Assembly (NCBI GenBank): GCA_036004445.1
Contig: DASYRL010000084.1
Coordinates: 1-21,133, forward strand
DNA: 21,133 bases
DNA from: DASXUC01 sp036004445
GTDB taxonomy: Bacteria; Sysuimicrobiota; Sysuimicrobiia; Sysuimicrobiales; Kaftiobacteriaceae
Direction of reading: 5' to 3'
Positions 6,171 through 14,193 of the stretch are shown piece by piece. The notes under the pieces were generated by a model, which was given only the letters and a program-made list of their open reading frames with translations, did not search any database and was not told the origin of the DNA. The position numbers and the translations under genes are program-made. Every line of letters begins with the position of its first letter. Position 1 is the first letter of the stretch.

Positions 6171-7391
6171 TTACTCGTATCGCAAGGCCACAATCGGGTC
6201 GAGGGCGGCGGCGCGGCGGGCCGGGTAGATCCCAAAGAAGATTCCCACTGCGGCCGCAAAGCCGAAGGCCATGACCAGCGAACCCGGGGAGATGAGCGTG
6301 GCCCATCCGGCAAGGTTGGAGATCGCCCGGCTTCCGGCCACCCCGAGGGCGACGCCCAACAGCCCGCCGATCAGGCTCATCACGACGGACTCCACCAGGA
6401 ACTGTTTGAGCACGTCCGCGCGCGTCGCGCCCAGCGCCTTGCGGATGCCGATCTCTCGGGTCCGTTCGGTGACCGACACCAACATGATGTTCATGATGCC
6501 GATCCCGCCGACCAGCAGCGAGACCGCCGCAATCCCGCCGAGCAGCAGCGTCATCGTCGCACTGACGCTCTGGAACGCCGCGGCGATGTCGGCCTGGTTG
6601 CGGATGTTGAAGTCGCTGTCCTCTCCCGCCCCAATCTCGTGGCGGCTGCGCAGGACAGTTTCCACCTGCTCCATCGCGGCGTTCATCTCGTCGGCCGATC
6701 GGACCTTCACGTAGATCGACCGGACGAAGGTGGCCCCAAACAGGCGGCGCTGCGCGGTGGTCAGCGGCACGAAGACGACGTCGTCGCGATCGTTGAACCC
6801 GGTGGCCCCCTTTTCCTCCATCACCCCGATCACGGTGAACGTCGCGTGGTTGATCTTGATGGACGCGCCGATGGGCGCCGCATTGCGGTCTCCGAACAAC
6901 GTCTCCACGACCGTGCGGCCCAGCACGGCGACGCGCGCGCGGGAGTCCATCTCCGCATCGGTGAAGAACGACCCCTCCTGGACGTTGAAATTCCGCACCA
7001 GCGGATAGGCGGGGGTCACCCCGTTCACGTTCGTGTTAGTGTTCTGGTTCCCGGCGACGACCTGCGCGGTGCGCCCGAACTCCGCGGTGACGGCCTCGAC
7101 CTCCGGCACCTCCGCGCCAATCGCCTCGGCGTCGTCCATCGTGAGCGTCTGCCGGGACCCGAGGCCCTGGCGGACGCCCAGCTGGGAGACGTTTCCCGGA
7201 AAGATGATCAGCAGGTTGCTGCCCAGCGCGGTGACCTGCTGGGCGACGCTCTGGCGCGCGCCGGCGCCGATGCTGACCATGCTGACCACGGCGCCGACGC
7301 CGATGATGACCCCCAGCATGGTGAGGATCGACCGCAGCTTGTTCGCGGCCAGCGAGCGCAGGGCGATTTGGAGACTGGTGCGCAGGTTCAC
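6171..7391 (-). CDS. MacB-type ABC transporter permease
   Basis: 406 aa from a GTG start whose first bases overlap the ATPase stop codon (GTGA, 7388-7391). A longer upstream frame to 7433 exists, but its extra residues are unlike the family and would overlap the ATPase gene by 46 bp. The start gives the typical N-terminus MNLRTSLQIALRSL. TM1 is at about 20-42, followed by a large periplasmic MacB_PCD domain (about 45-265). TM2-TM4 with the FtsX fold follow, including the conserved NIMLVSVTERTREIGIRKAL stretch between TM2 and TM3. In E. coli MacB the ATPase is fused to this part; here it is a separate gene, as in many bacteria. Such pumps do not carry substrate through the membrane but drive expulsion of periplasmic cargo (macrolides, lipopeptides, haem-like molecules) through a TolC channel by mechanotransmission. 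Confidence 0.95.
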   Translation of the reverse strand: MNLRTSLQIALRSLAANKLRSILTMLGVIIGVGAVVSMVSIGAGARQSVAQQVTALGSNLLIIFPGNVSQLGVRQGLGSRQTLTMDDAEAIGAEVPEVEAVTAEFGRTAQVVAGNQNTNTNVNGVTPAYPLVRNFNVQEGSFFTDAEMDSRARVAVLGRTVVETLFGDRNAAPIGASIKINHATFTVIGVMEEKGATGFNDRDDVVFVPLTTAQRRLFGATFVRSIYVKVRSADEMNAAMEQVETVLRSRHEIGAGEDSDFNIRNQADIAAAFQSVSATMTLLLGGIAAVSLLVGGIGIMNIMLVSVTERTREIGIRKALGATRADVLKQFLVESVVMSLIGGLLGVALGVAGSRAISNLAGWATLISPGSLVMAFGFAAAVGIFFGIYPARRAAALDPIVALRYE

Positions 7392-8098
7392 GCCGCCCCT
7401 CCCGTCCGGACGAGACGCCGGTGCACGTTCCACTCGTCGGACTCAATGTGCCCGTCGCGGAAACGCACGAGGCGCGCCGCGCAGGCGCCGATGTCGGCCT
7501 CGTGCGTCACCATCACGATGGTGATGCCGTCCGCGTTGAGGCGCTGCAACAGCGCCAGGATGTCGTCGCTGGTGGTGGTATCCAGGTTGCCGGTCGGTTC
7601 GTCGGCGAGGATCAGCGACGGCGACGTTACCAGTGCGCGCGCGATCGCCACCCGCTGTTGCTCGCCGCCGGACAGCTGCGTGGGCAGGTGGTGCGCCCGC
7701 GGCGCCAGTCCGACCGACGCGAGCGCCTGCTGCGCCCGGTCGCGGCGGTCGCGCACCGCGGCGTAGACGAGCGGGAGCTCGACGTTCTCGACCGCAGAGG
7801 TGCGCGCGAGCAGGTTGAAGTTCTGAAATACAAAGCCCAGCTTGCGGTTGCGGATGCGGGCCAGCTGCACGTCATCCATGCGGCTGACGTCCTCGCCGTC
7901 GAGCAGGTACGATCCGGCGGTGGGCCGGTCCAGGCACCCGATAATGTTCATGCACGTGGACTTGCCCGACCCCGACGGCCCCATGATCGCGACGAACTCG
8001 CCGGCGTCGACGCGCAGGTCGATCCCCCGCAGCGCCGGCACCTCGACCCCGCCCATCGGGTACACCTTTGTTACTCCGCTGAGCTCTACGAGCGGCAA
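7388..8098 (-). CDS. MacB-type ABC transporter ATP-binding protein
   Basis: 236 aa cytoplasmic nucleotide-binding domain of the LolD/MacB class. Walker A GPSGSGKST is at 40-48, Q-loop Q92, signature LSGGEQQ begins at 142, Walker B LILADEP is at about 162-168, and the switch His is H199 (VTHE). All catalytic residues are present. The start is uncertain. The frame has a TTG at 8107 but with GAAGG directly against it. The TTG at 8098 has GAAGG 9 bases upstream and gives the family-typical N-terminus MPLVELSGVTKVY, so I prefer it. The C-terminus overlaps the permease GTG by 4 bp. It couples ATP hydrolysis to the adjacent permease. Confidence 0.94.
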   Translation of the reverse strand: MPLVELSGVTKVYPMGGVEVPALRGIDLRVDAGEFVAIMGPSGSGKSTCMNIIGCLDRPTAGSYLLDGEDVSRMDDVQLARIRNRKLGFVFQNFNLLARTSAVENVELPLVYAAVRDRRDRAQQALASVGLAPRAHHLPTQLSGGEQQRVAIARALVTSPSLILADEPTGNLDTTTSDDILALLQRLNADGITIVMVTHEADIGACAARLVRFRDGHIESDEWNVHRRLVRTGGAA

Positions 8099-8117
8099 GG
8101 CGACCAACCTTCGTTCA

Positions 8118-9593
8118 TCAGCGCCTCGGCTGCTGCTGCGGCCGCGGGAACTGGGGCTGGAACGGGTTCGTCTGCTGCGTCGGGCCGGTGGACGGGGTGG
8201 TGCGGGCCGGGCCCAAGAAGACGATCTCTCCCTCCTGCAACCCGGACTTGATCTCCACGAAACGGCCGTCGCTGAGCCCGGTGGTGACCACGCGCGTGTC
8301 CAGCGCGGAGCCTCTGACGAGGAAGACGGCCTTGCTTTCCGTCCCGCGCACGGCTTCCTGCGGCACGATCAGCACGCCCGTCCGGCTCGCCAGGATGAAC
8401 TCCGCGTCCACCGTCATCCCCAGCCGCAGGAGCCGCCGGGGATCGGCGACCTCGACGGTGACCGGGTACTGCCGGACGTTCTGCACGACCACCGATTGAG
8501 GCGCCACCCGCGCGATACGCCCGCTGAACGTCTCGTCGGGGAGCGCGTCGGCGGTGATCCGGACCTGGGCCTGCGGCGTGACGCGGGCGATGTCGGACTC
8601 GTCGACGAAGATGCGGGCCAGGACGACAGACGTATCCGCCAGCGTGAAGACCACCGTTCCGCCGGTGCTGCTGCCGATGACAAACTGGCCGATCGACACC
8701 GACCGGGTCACGACGGCGCCGGTGATCGGCGCCAGGATGCGCGTCTCGGCCACGCGGTCTTCGGCCCGGCGGAGCGTCGCGAGTGCGGATGCCACGGAGG
8801 CCCTGGCGGCGGCGACCTCCTCACGCCGGAGCCGCTCCTGCAGTCCGCCGCTGCGGGCATCGGCCAGCGCCGCTTCGGCCTGGCGCAGTTGGGCGCGCGC
8901 GATGTCGATTTCCTGGCTCGTCGGCCCGGCCTTCACTTGAGCGAGCCGCGCCTCGGCGGCGGCGAGCTGCGAGCGCGCCACGTCGGTCTGGCTGCGGGCC
9001 TGATCGAGCTGAGCCCTGGAGATGAACCCTTCGGCAAACAACTGCTCCTGCCGCGCCAGGTTCTGTTCCGCCAGCGTCAGCGAGGCGCGGGCCTGGCGAA
9101 CTCCTTCTTCGGCCTGACGGATCTCTTCGGGGCGCGACCCGGCGAGCAGCTGGTCCAGCCGCGCCCGCGAGGCGGCAACGTTGGCTTCCGACTGACGGAC
9201 CTGCGTGATGTTCGACGACTGCTGCACGCTCACGGAGGTCTGCGCCTGAGCCAGCCGGGCCTGCGCGCCGGCCAGGGTGGCACGGGCGCTTTCCAGGTCG
9301 GCGCGGGCGTCGGTGTCGTCGATCTCCGCCAGCACTTGGCCTTTGGTGACGAACGCACCTTCTTCCGTTTTCACCGAGAGCACGCGGCCGGTCGCACGCG
9401 ACCGTACCTCTACGGATGAGACCGGTTCGATAGTCCCCGATCCCGACACCGACACCACGATGTCGCCCCGGGTGACCGTCGCCGTGCGGAACTGCGGCAC
9501 CTGCGCGGTGCCGGCTACGCGTGAGCGCCATACCCACACGAGTGCGAGCGCCAGCACCACGATGCCGAAGATGACCCAGCGCCGGCGCGTCAT
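8118..9593 (-). CDS. MacA-like periplasmic adaptor of the ABC pump
   Basis: 491 aa, longer than E. coli MacA (about 370). Residues 7-22 form the N-terminal membrane anchor. The first lipoyl half is at about 55-92 (ending VLAEIDDTD), then a very long alpha-helical hairpin at about 95-285, the second lipoyl half (RILAPITGAVV) at 285-295, and barrel domains after that. The extra length lies in the hairpin, which has several short helix-breaking inserts containing Gly and Pro (about 150-156, 222-226, 248-251). The tip motif R181-x3-L185-x6-S192 has AcrA/MacA spacing, implying docking to a TolC-type channel. The C-terminus has a Gln/Pro-rich tail. The ATG overlaps the outer-membrane-factor stop (ATGA), and the ATPase follows 10-20 bp downstream. 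All of this places it as the middle part of a MacAB-TolC-like set. Confidence 0.95.
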   Translation of the reverse strand: MTRRRWVIFGIVVLALALVWVWRSRVAGTAQVPQFRTATVTRGDIVVSVSGSGTIEPVSSVEVRSRATGRVLSVKTEEGAFVTKGQVLAEIDDTDARADLESARATLAGAQARLAQAQTSVSVQQSSNITQVRQSEANVAASRARLDQLLAGSRPEEIRQAEEGVRQARASLTLAEQNLARQEQLFAEGFISRAQLDQARSQTDVARSQLAAAEARLAQVKAGPTSQEIDIARAQLRQAEAALADARSGGLQERLRREEVAAARASVASALATLRRAEDRVAETRILAPITGAVVTRSVSIGQFVIGSSTGGTVVFTLADTSVVLARIFVDESDIARVTPQAQVRITADALPDETFSGRIARVAPQSVVVQNVRQYPVTVEVADPRRLLRLGMTVDAEFILASRTGVLIVPQEAVRGTESKAVFLVRGSALDTRVVTTGLSDGRFVEIKSGLQEGEIVFLGPARTTPSTGPTQQTNPFQPQFPRPQQQPRR

Positions 9594-10924
9594 GCCGCCG
9601 GTCCCATGCGCCCGACCTGCCGTCCGAGCACGGGCTGGCCGAGATCGTGGCGCAGCGTGGCGATCGCCTGGTGAAGATCGTAGAGTGCCTGGACACTGTT
9701 CACGCGCGCCTGCACGAGCGTGGCCTGCGCGATCGTGACGTCGAGCACCGTCCCCACGCCGGCGCGGTAGCGTCCGTCCGCGGCACGCGCCGCTTCCTCG
9801 GCGGCCGCCAGCGCGACCCTCGTGGCGGCGACCCGAGCGACGAATTCACGCACCGACAGCGCCGCCTGAAACGCCTGCAGCCGGACCTGTTGGACGGTTG
9901 ACTCCGCGCGAGACTGCGCGGCGGCCAGGTTGGCCTGCGCCTCGTCGATCGACGCCTTCGCCTTTCCGCCGTCGGCGATGGGGTAGGACGCGGATGCCCC
10001 GACGGACCACCCGGCCTGACCGGGATTCGGCGTCACCTGCACGGCGGCGCCGGCGGTGACGTTGACGAGCAGACTGGCGCGCAGCTGGGCGATGCGCAGT
10101 GCGGCCTCGCTGCTCCGGACGTCCGCGGCGGCCCGTTTGACTTCCGCGCGCGCGGTGGCGGCTTCGGTGGCCGCCTGCTCCGGCGTAATGGACACCGGCT
10201 GGGGATCACCGGGCTCCGCCAGCGCGAAGACCTGCGTGAGGGGCACGCCCATCGCGTTGCGCAGCGAGGCCTGCGTGAGCTCGACCTGGCCGCGGGCGGC
10301 GATCAGTTCGACTTCGGCATTGGCTGCGGCGGCCTGGGCGGTGAAGATGTCGGCGCGGGCGGCGGTCCCCGCGCGCACCAGCGCCTCGGCCTGGCGCACC
10401 TGCTCCTGCGCAGACCGCAGCGCGGCCTCGCGCGCTTCGACGACGCGGGCGGCGCGCAGGGCCTGGAAATAGCCGCGGGCGGCGGCAACGGCGACGTCCT
10501 GTTTGGTCGCCTCCAGGCCAAATTGCGCGGCCTGCAGCGCGGCCTCCGCCTGGACCACCTGCTGGGCCCCGATCCCGCCGTCATAGAGCAGCAGCGAGCC
10601 GCCCACGTTGACGGTATGGGACACTCTGGGGTCCTGACCGGTGGGCGTGCCTCCTGCGAGGTTGCCGACCGACGCGGAGGCGTTGATCGACACCGCCAGC
10701 GCCGACGCCGCCTTCGCCTGGACGACGCGGGCCTGCGCCGCCTCCACGGTCTTGGTGGCCGTGACGATGGACGGATTCCGCTCCAGCGCCGTGGCCACGG
10801 CCGCTTCGACTGTGATCACCGGGGGAGCCGGGACGGGCTGCGCGGCCGCGGGCGGCGTGATCGCCGTCAGCGCGAGCGCAACGCACGCGCATACGATCTC
10901 CAATTGCAGCACCCGGCTGCGCAT
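9590..10924 (-). CDS. TolC-family outer-membrane efflux channel (OMF)
   Basis: 444 aa. The start at 10924 has a strong ribosome-binding site (TGGGAGG, 6-nt spacer) and gives a clear Sec signal peptide, with a hydrophobic core at about 9-22 and a likely cut after A-A-A-Q near residue 28. The open frame extends 60 codons further upstream, but those residues are Arg/Ser-rich and unlike a signal. Two OEP repeats are visible, each with the helical hairpin motif: one around LVRAGTAARADIFTAQ, the other around YRAGVGTVLDVTIAQ near the C-terminus. Length and layout fit trimeric TolC/OprM channels. It is the only outer-membrane factor in the window and heads the gene block that contains both an ABC and an RND pump, so it is the natural exit duct for both. 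Confidence 0.94.
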   Translation of the reverse strand: MRSRVLQLEIVCACVALALTAITPPAAAQPVPAPPVITVEAAVATALERNPSIVTATKTVEAAQARVVQAKAASALAVSINASASVGNLAGGTPTGQDPRVSHTVNVGGSLLLYDGGIGAQQVVQAEAALQAAQFGLEATKQDVAVAAARGYFQALRAARVVEAREAALRSAQEQVRQAEALVRAGTAARADIFTAQAAAANAEVELIAARGQVELTQASLRNAMGVPLTQVFALAEPGDPQPVSITPEQAATEAATARAEVKRAAADVRSSEAALRIAQLRASLLVNVTAGAAVQVTPNPGQAGWSVGASASYPIADGGKAKASIDEAQANLAAAQSRAESTVQQVRLQAFQAALSVREFVARVAATRVALAAAEEAARAADGRYRAGVGTVLDVTIAQATLVQARVNSVQALYDLHQAIATLRHDLGQPVLGRQVGRMGPAA

Positions 10925-11054
10925 ACTAATCCTCCCAGGACCCATCAGGCGAATCCTCGAACGAGGGGATCCCTCGCGACGCTCCGCTGCTCGGGACGCT
11001 CGCCGCGTCCTCCAAGCTCGCAGGTATGACCGGGCGGACTCGGCGAGCGGTTTA
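10925..11054. other. Gap between protease and OMF genes with two stem-loops
   Basis: This 130-bp gap between co-directional genes holds two perfect short stem-loops. One is GGACGC-tcgcc-GCGTCC (10994-11010) and the other is CGAGGG-gat-CCCTCG (10962-10976). Between them is a further TCCC...GGGA pairing. Neither is followed by a U-run on the minus strand, so they are not clear intrinsic terminators. They may attenuate or protect the transcript between the protease and the efflux genes. I see no convincing -35/-10 pair. Confidence 0.45.
10931..10937 (-). promoter_or_regulatory. Ribosome-binding site deciding the OMF start
   Basis: On the minus strand TGGGAGG lies 6 nt before the ATG at 10924-10922. 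It is the best Shine-Dalgarno match in this part of the window and rules for the shorter OMF protein with a signal peptide over the longer open frame. Confidence 0.75.
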
Positions 11055-13508
11055 TCAGTTCGTTTGGTCCGGTTTGGTTTCCGCCGGCCGGAGGAGCGGG
11101 GCATACCGCCGCAGGCGGTCCGCGAGCTCGTTCAGGCGCGCGTTGACCCGCTGGTTTACCGTGCCGTCGGGATACATCCCGTCGGCGGACGCCTCCCCGG
11201 CCGCGATGCCGGTGAGGACTTCCAATCCCTCATCCACCGTACGCACCGCCCAAACGTGGAAGTGCCCCTGCCGCACGGCATCGACGACCTCTTCTTTCAG
11301 CATGAGGTTGGGGACGTTCTGCACGGGAATCATGACGCCCTGGCGGCCGGTCAGCCCGACGACCTTACAGACGTGGAAGTAGCCTTCGATCTTCTCGTTC
11401 ACGCCGCCGATGGGCTGGACCTCGCCTTTCTGATTGACCGATCCCGTCACGGCGATGCTCTGCTCGATCGGCACGCCGCCCAGGTCGGAGATCAGCGCGT
11501 ACAGCTCCGTGGAGCTGGCACTGTCGCCCTCCACCTCGCTGTACGTCTGCTCGAACGTCAGCGATGCGTTCAGGCTGAGGGGCCGGCCCTGCGCGTACTT
11601 GCCGCCCATGTACGAGCCGAGAATGAAGACGCCCTTGCTGTGGATCTTCCCCGACAGATCGGTCTCGCGCTCGATGTTGACGACGCCGCGGCTGCCGACG
11701 AACGTGCGCGCCGTGATCCGGCTGGGATGGCCGAAGCTGTAGTCTCCCAGCTGCAGCACGGACAGCCCATTGACCTGGCCGGCCTGCGCCCCGTCGAGGG
11801 ACAGGAGCAGCTGACCCTGCTTGACCAGTTCCTGGATCTTCTCCTCGATGCGGTTCGAGCGGTAGATCTTCTGTTCCACCGCCGTCCGCACGTCGTCGGC
11901 GGTGACCAGCGCGTGCCCCGCTCGCTCGGCCCACGCCGACGCTTCGTACACGATCTGCGCGACCTCGTTGAAGCGGGTCGAAAACTTGCGCTGGTGATCG
12001 GCCAGCCGCGCGCTGTACTCGAGCACGGCGGCCACCGCGCCGCGGTCGAACGGGCGGAGGCCCTCGCGATTGCAGATCGCCCCGACGGCCGCCGCGTACT
12101 GGACCGTGGTCTGCTCCGTGCGGTCGACTTCGGTGTCGAAGTCGGCTTTGATCTTGAACAGCTTCCGGAAGTCGTCGTCCAGCGAGTACAGCAGATGGTA
12201 CAGCAGCGGCGTGCCGATGAGCACGACTTTGACCGTCAGCGGGATCGGCTCCGGGCGCAGCGTCGCGGTGGGGATGAGGCCCATCTGCTCTCCGATGTTT
12301 TCGATGCGCGCATCGTCGCTCTTCAGCGCGCGCTTGAGCGCCTCCCAGGCAAACGGGCTGGTCAGCACGTCCCGCACCTGCAGCATGAGGTAGCCGCCGT
12401 TGGCCTGCTGCAGCGCCCCGGCCTTGATCATCGTGAAGTCGGTGACCAGCGCGCCGAACTCCCCGCGGTACTCGACCTTGCCCAGCAGGTTGTAATACGT
12501 CGGGTTCGCCTCGACGATCAGAGGGGCCCCGTGGCGCTGGCTGTTGTCGACCAGCAGGTTCACGCGGTAGCGCAGGAAGGGATCCTGCCTGCGGGCGATC
12601 TGCGGGAAGGGAAGCGGCAGCGACGACGGCGGCTCCTCGGTCTCCTTGAAGTCGTCGAGATGCTCGATCACGTCGGCGAGCAGATGATCGAGGTGCCCGC
12701 TGACTTTGGGATGCTCGCCGTACCGCTCTTTCAACCGGTTGATCGGGTCGCCGGCGGTGGACCGGACGGCCCGGCGCTCCAGCTCGCGGAGTCCGTCCCG
12801 CGCTTCGCGCTCGATGGCCCGCACCTTGCGCAGCGCGTCCCCCACGCCCTCCTGGAGCTCACGGCCGCGTTTGCTGATGTCGTCGCGCTGGACCTCCGTC
12901 AGCGCGGAGAACTGGTCGGGGGTGAGCGGTTCTCCCGACGGCCCGACCGGCACGGTGGAAATCCCGGTGGGGGACCGCTGCAGCACGAATCCCAGCTCGC
13001 GGGCGCGCGCCTCCAGCTGGGTCCAGATCTCGCCAATGCGGCGCTCAAATTCGGCCAGCAGTTCCGCCTTCCGCGCCTCGAACCGCTCACTGGCGAACAG
13101 TTTGTGGATGACGTCCTGCAGCTCGGTGACCAGCTCGTCCATGTCTTTGCGGAGCTGCGCGCCCATCCCCGGGGGCAGGGAGACGGCGATGGGCTGATCG
13201 GGCTGCTGGAAGTTGTAGACGTAGCACCAGTCCGGCGGCGTGGGCCGGACGGCCGCGGCGGCCTGCGCCTTCTTCAGTGTGTATGTTGAGCGGCCGGTGC
13301 CGACCGGGCCTGAGATGAAGACGTGATATCCCGGCTGGGTCATCATCAGGCCGAGATCGAGCGCGCGCACAGCCCGCTCCTGGCCGACGATGACCTCGTC
13401 GGACCGCAGCTCCGCAGTCGTCCCGAATCTGAAGACGGCAGGGTCACATGCCCAGCGGAGCTGTTCGGGAGGAAGGCGGTGCCGGTCGCGAAGGTCAGAT
13501 GCACTCAA
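11055..13508 (-). CDS. Lon-related ATP-dependent protease (AAA_32 / Lon_C type)
   Basis: 817 aa, normal for the LonB-like family in which an AAA+ domain is joined to a C-terminal Lon peptidase without the classical Lon N-domain. The nucleotide loop is G67-P-V-G-T-G-R73-S-T75, with Arg where Walker A usually has Lys. Arg here is, from memory, frequent in this subfamily. A helical insertion at about 118-250 is followed by the rest of the AAA+ module (GGYLMLQVRDVL near 371-382; FRKLFKIKADFD near 447-458). The peptidase dyad is Ser663 (GDSAS) and Lys706 (GGVNEK), spaced 43 residues apart exactly as in E. coli Lon S679/K722. No membrane segment is seen, so it is cytoplasmic. The start is TTG, backed by GGAGG 9 nt upstream; no ATG exists before residue 55. 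It is probably a protein quality-control enzyme, independent of the efflux genes despite sharing their strand. Confidence 0.94.
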   Translation of the reverse strand: MSASDLRDRHRLPPEQLRWACDPAVFRFGTTAELRSDEVIVGQERAVRALDLGLMMTQPGYHVFISGPVGTGRSTYTLKKAQAAAAVRPTPPDWCYVYNFQQPDQPIAVSLPPGMGAQLRKDMDELVTELQDVIHKLFASERFEARKAELLAEFERRIGEIWTQLEARARELGFVLQRSPTGISTVPVGPSGEPLTPDQFSALTEVQRDDISKRGRELQEGVGDALRKVRAIEREARDGLRELERRAVRSTAGDPINRLKERYGEHPKVSGHLDHLLADVIEHLDDFKETEEPPSSLPLPFPQIARRQDPFLRYRVNLLVDNSQRHGAPLIVEANPTYYNLLGKVEYRGEFGALVTDFTMIKAGALQQANGGYLMLQVRDVLTSPFAWEALKRALKSDDARIENIGEQMGLIPTATLRPEPIPLTVKVVLIGTPLLYHLLYSLDDDFRKLFKIKADFDTEVDRTEQTTVQYAAAVGAICNREGLRPFDRGAVAAVLEYSARLADHQRKFSTRFNEVAQIVYEASAWAERAGHALVTADDVRTAVEQKIYRSNRIEEKIQELVKQGQLLLSLDGAQAGQVNGLSVLQLGDYSFGHPSRITARTFVGSRGVVNIERETDLSGKIHSKGVFILGSYMGGKYAQGRPLSLNASLTFEQTYSEVEGDSASSTELYALISDLGGVPIEQSIAVTGSVNQKGEVQPIGGVNEKIEGYFHVCKVVGLTGRQGVMIPVQNVPNLMLKEEVVDAVRQGHFHVWAVRTVDEGLEVLTGIAAGEASADGMYPDGTVNQRVNARLNELADRLRRYAPLLRPAETKPDQTN

Positions 13509-13738
13509 GGGGCTCGTCCTCCGAGTGGACTTTCTGCCACAGTCAGATAACTCCTCGGGTGCGTGCGTGCGGGCATAACAAAGCCAGCGGCTGTGACCCA
13601 GTTAGGCCGGGTTAACCTAGGAGGCTAACTTCCCCCCATCTAGGCTCACACCCCGCTGGCAGGTTCATGCTACCTCCGGCCCCGGCGGCGCGTCAATTCG
13701 GAACCTTTGTTCCCCCGGCCAGGTACCATTCGGTGAAA
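13509..13738. other. Intergenic region upstream of the protease, with an inverted repeat
   Basis: 230 bp between the zinc-ribbon stop and the protease TTG. No ORF with family features lies here. It includes an imperfect inverted repeat, GTTAGGCC (13601-13608) against GGCTAAC (13623-13629), surrounding the palindromes GGTTAACC (13610-13617) and CCTAGG (13616-13621). This cluster is about 95-120 bp upstream of the protease start and could be an operator or the terminator of the upstream gene. The region is less GC-rich than its neighbours in places and probably holds the protease promoter, but I could not pick a convincing -35/-10 pair. Confidence 0.4.
13518..13522 (-). promoter_or_regulatory. 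Ribosome-binding site supporting the TTG start of the protease
   Basis: GGAGG on the minus strand ends 9 nt before the TTG at 13508-13506. It matches the family-typical N-terminus (LPPEQLRWACDP within 25 residues), so the rare start codon is credible and may lower expression. Confidence 0.65.
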
Positions 13739-14086
13739 TCAGCGTTTCTTGACTTCGGTGGGAAACGGGATGAGCCCGGTCTGCCGCTTCTGGAGGACCG
13801 TCTTGGACTGGGGCACCCGCGGATGGTGCATGAGGTTGAAATCCAGCTGCTTGCCGCACACACAGACCCGTTCCAGCTCGACGCCGGCGTCGACCCAGAT
13901 GTTGCCCGTTCGCTCGGTGGCCTCGCGCGCCGATTCGATCGCTCCCGACGCCCGCTCGACCGTGTCCTCCTGCTCGCCGAGCTGCCGCGGGGCCGTGCCG
14001 CTCAACTCGTACATGAGGGCCTTCGGATAGTAGACGGTGTACTTCCGGCCGCAGCTGCCGCAGGGAAACGTAAAGAGCAAGGCCAT
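13739..14086 (-). CDS. Small zinc-ribbon-like protein of unknown function
   Basis: 115 aa. I do not recognise the family. C9-x2-C12 near the N-terminus (PCGSCGRKY) and C75-x-C77 (VCVCGKQ) could together bind one zinc ion, with the central region (about 35-60, Glu/Ala/Arg-rich) predicted helical and looping out between the two halves. The C-terminus is basic. There is no signal peptide or membrane segment, so it is cytoplasmic. Its ATG follows a 9-bp tandem repeat whose units contain AGGT, the only Shine-Dalgarno-like sequence at the start. It is divergent from the proline-rich protein gene and 230 bp upstream of the protease. The intact frame and paired cysteines argue that it is a real gene. 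Confidence 0.7.
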   Translation of the reverse strand: MALLFTFPCGSCGRKYTVYYPKALMYELSGTAPRQLGEQEDTVERASGAIESAREATERTGNIWVDAGVELERVCVCGKQLDFNLMHHPRVPQSKTVLQKRQTGLIPFPTEVKKR

Positions 14087-14090
14087 GACT

Positions 14091-14135
14091 ACAACCTACA
14101 CGACCTACACGACCTGCACAACCTACACAACCTGC
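14091..14135. repeat. Tandem repeat, five 9-bp units
   Basis: Five consecutive units of ACRACCTRC: acaacctac, acgacctac, acgacctgc, acaacctac and acaacctgc. They lie immediately upstream of the zinc-ribbon start (4 bp away) on the minus strand, where each unit reads G(C/T)AGGT(T/C)GT. In the frame of the gene the array contains a TAG, so it is not coding. It may vary in copy number and so alter translation or the divergent promoter. Confidence 0.8.
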
Positions 14136-14193
14136 AGTGGACGTCGTCGACTCGCACGAAATCCATCATCTTGAAATCGATCCTAGCAGGGCG

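Noticed and set aside
7392..7433. 14-residue N-terminal extension of the MacB-type permease
   Set aside because: It would overlap the ATPase gene by 46 bp. The GTG with the 4-bp GTGA overlap gives a typical N-terminus.
6057..9419. Plus-strand open frames at 6057-7766 and 7842-9419
   Set aside because: Antisense shadows of the ABC pump and MacA-like genes; no start signals or recognisable motifs.
10925..11104. 60-residue N-terminal extension of the OMF
   Set aside because: The extension is Arg/Ser-rich, overlaps the protease 3' end, and buries a good signal peptide. A strong ribosome-binding site precedes the shorter start.
10641..13289. 882-codon plus-strand open frame opposite the OMF and protease genes
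   Set aside because: The minus-strand protein has every Lon/AAA+ motif, while this frame has compositional bias (Arg, Asp, Leu, Val) and no family match.
14091..14135. CRISPR array
   Set aside because: Units are 9 bp and contiguous, with no spacers.
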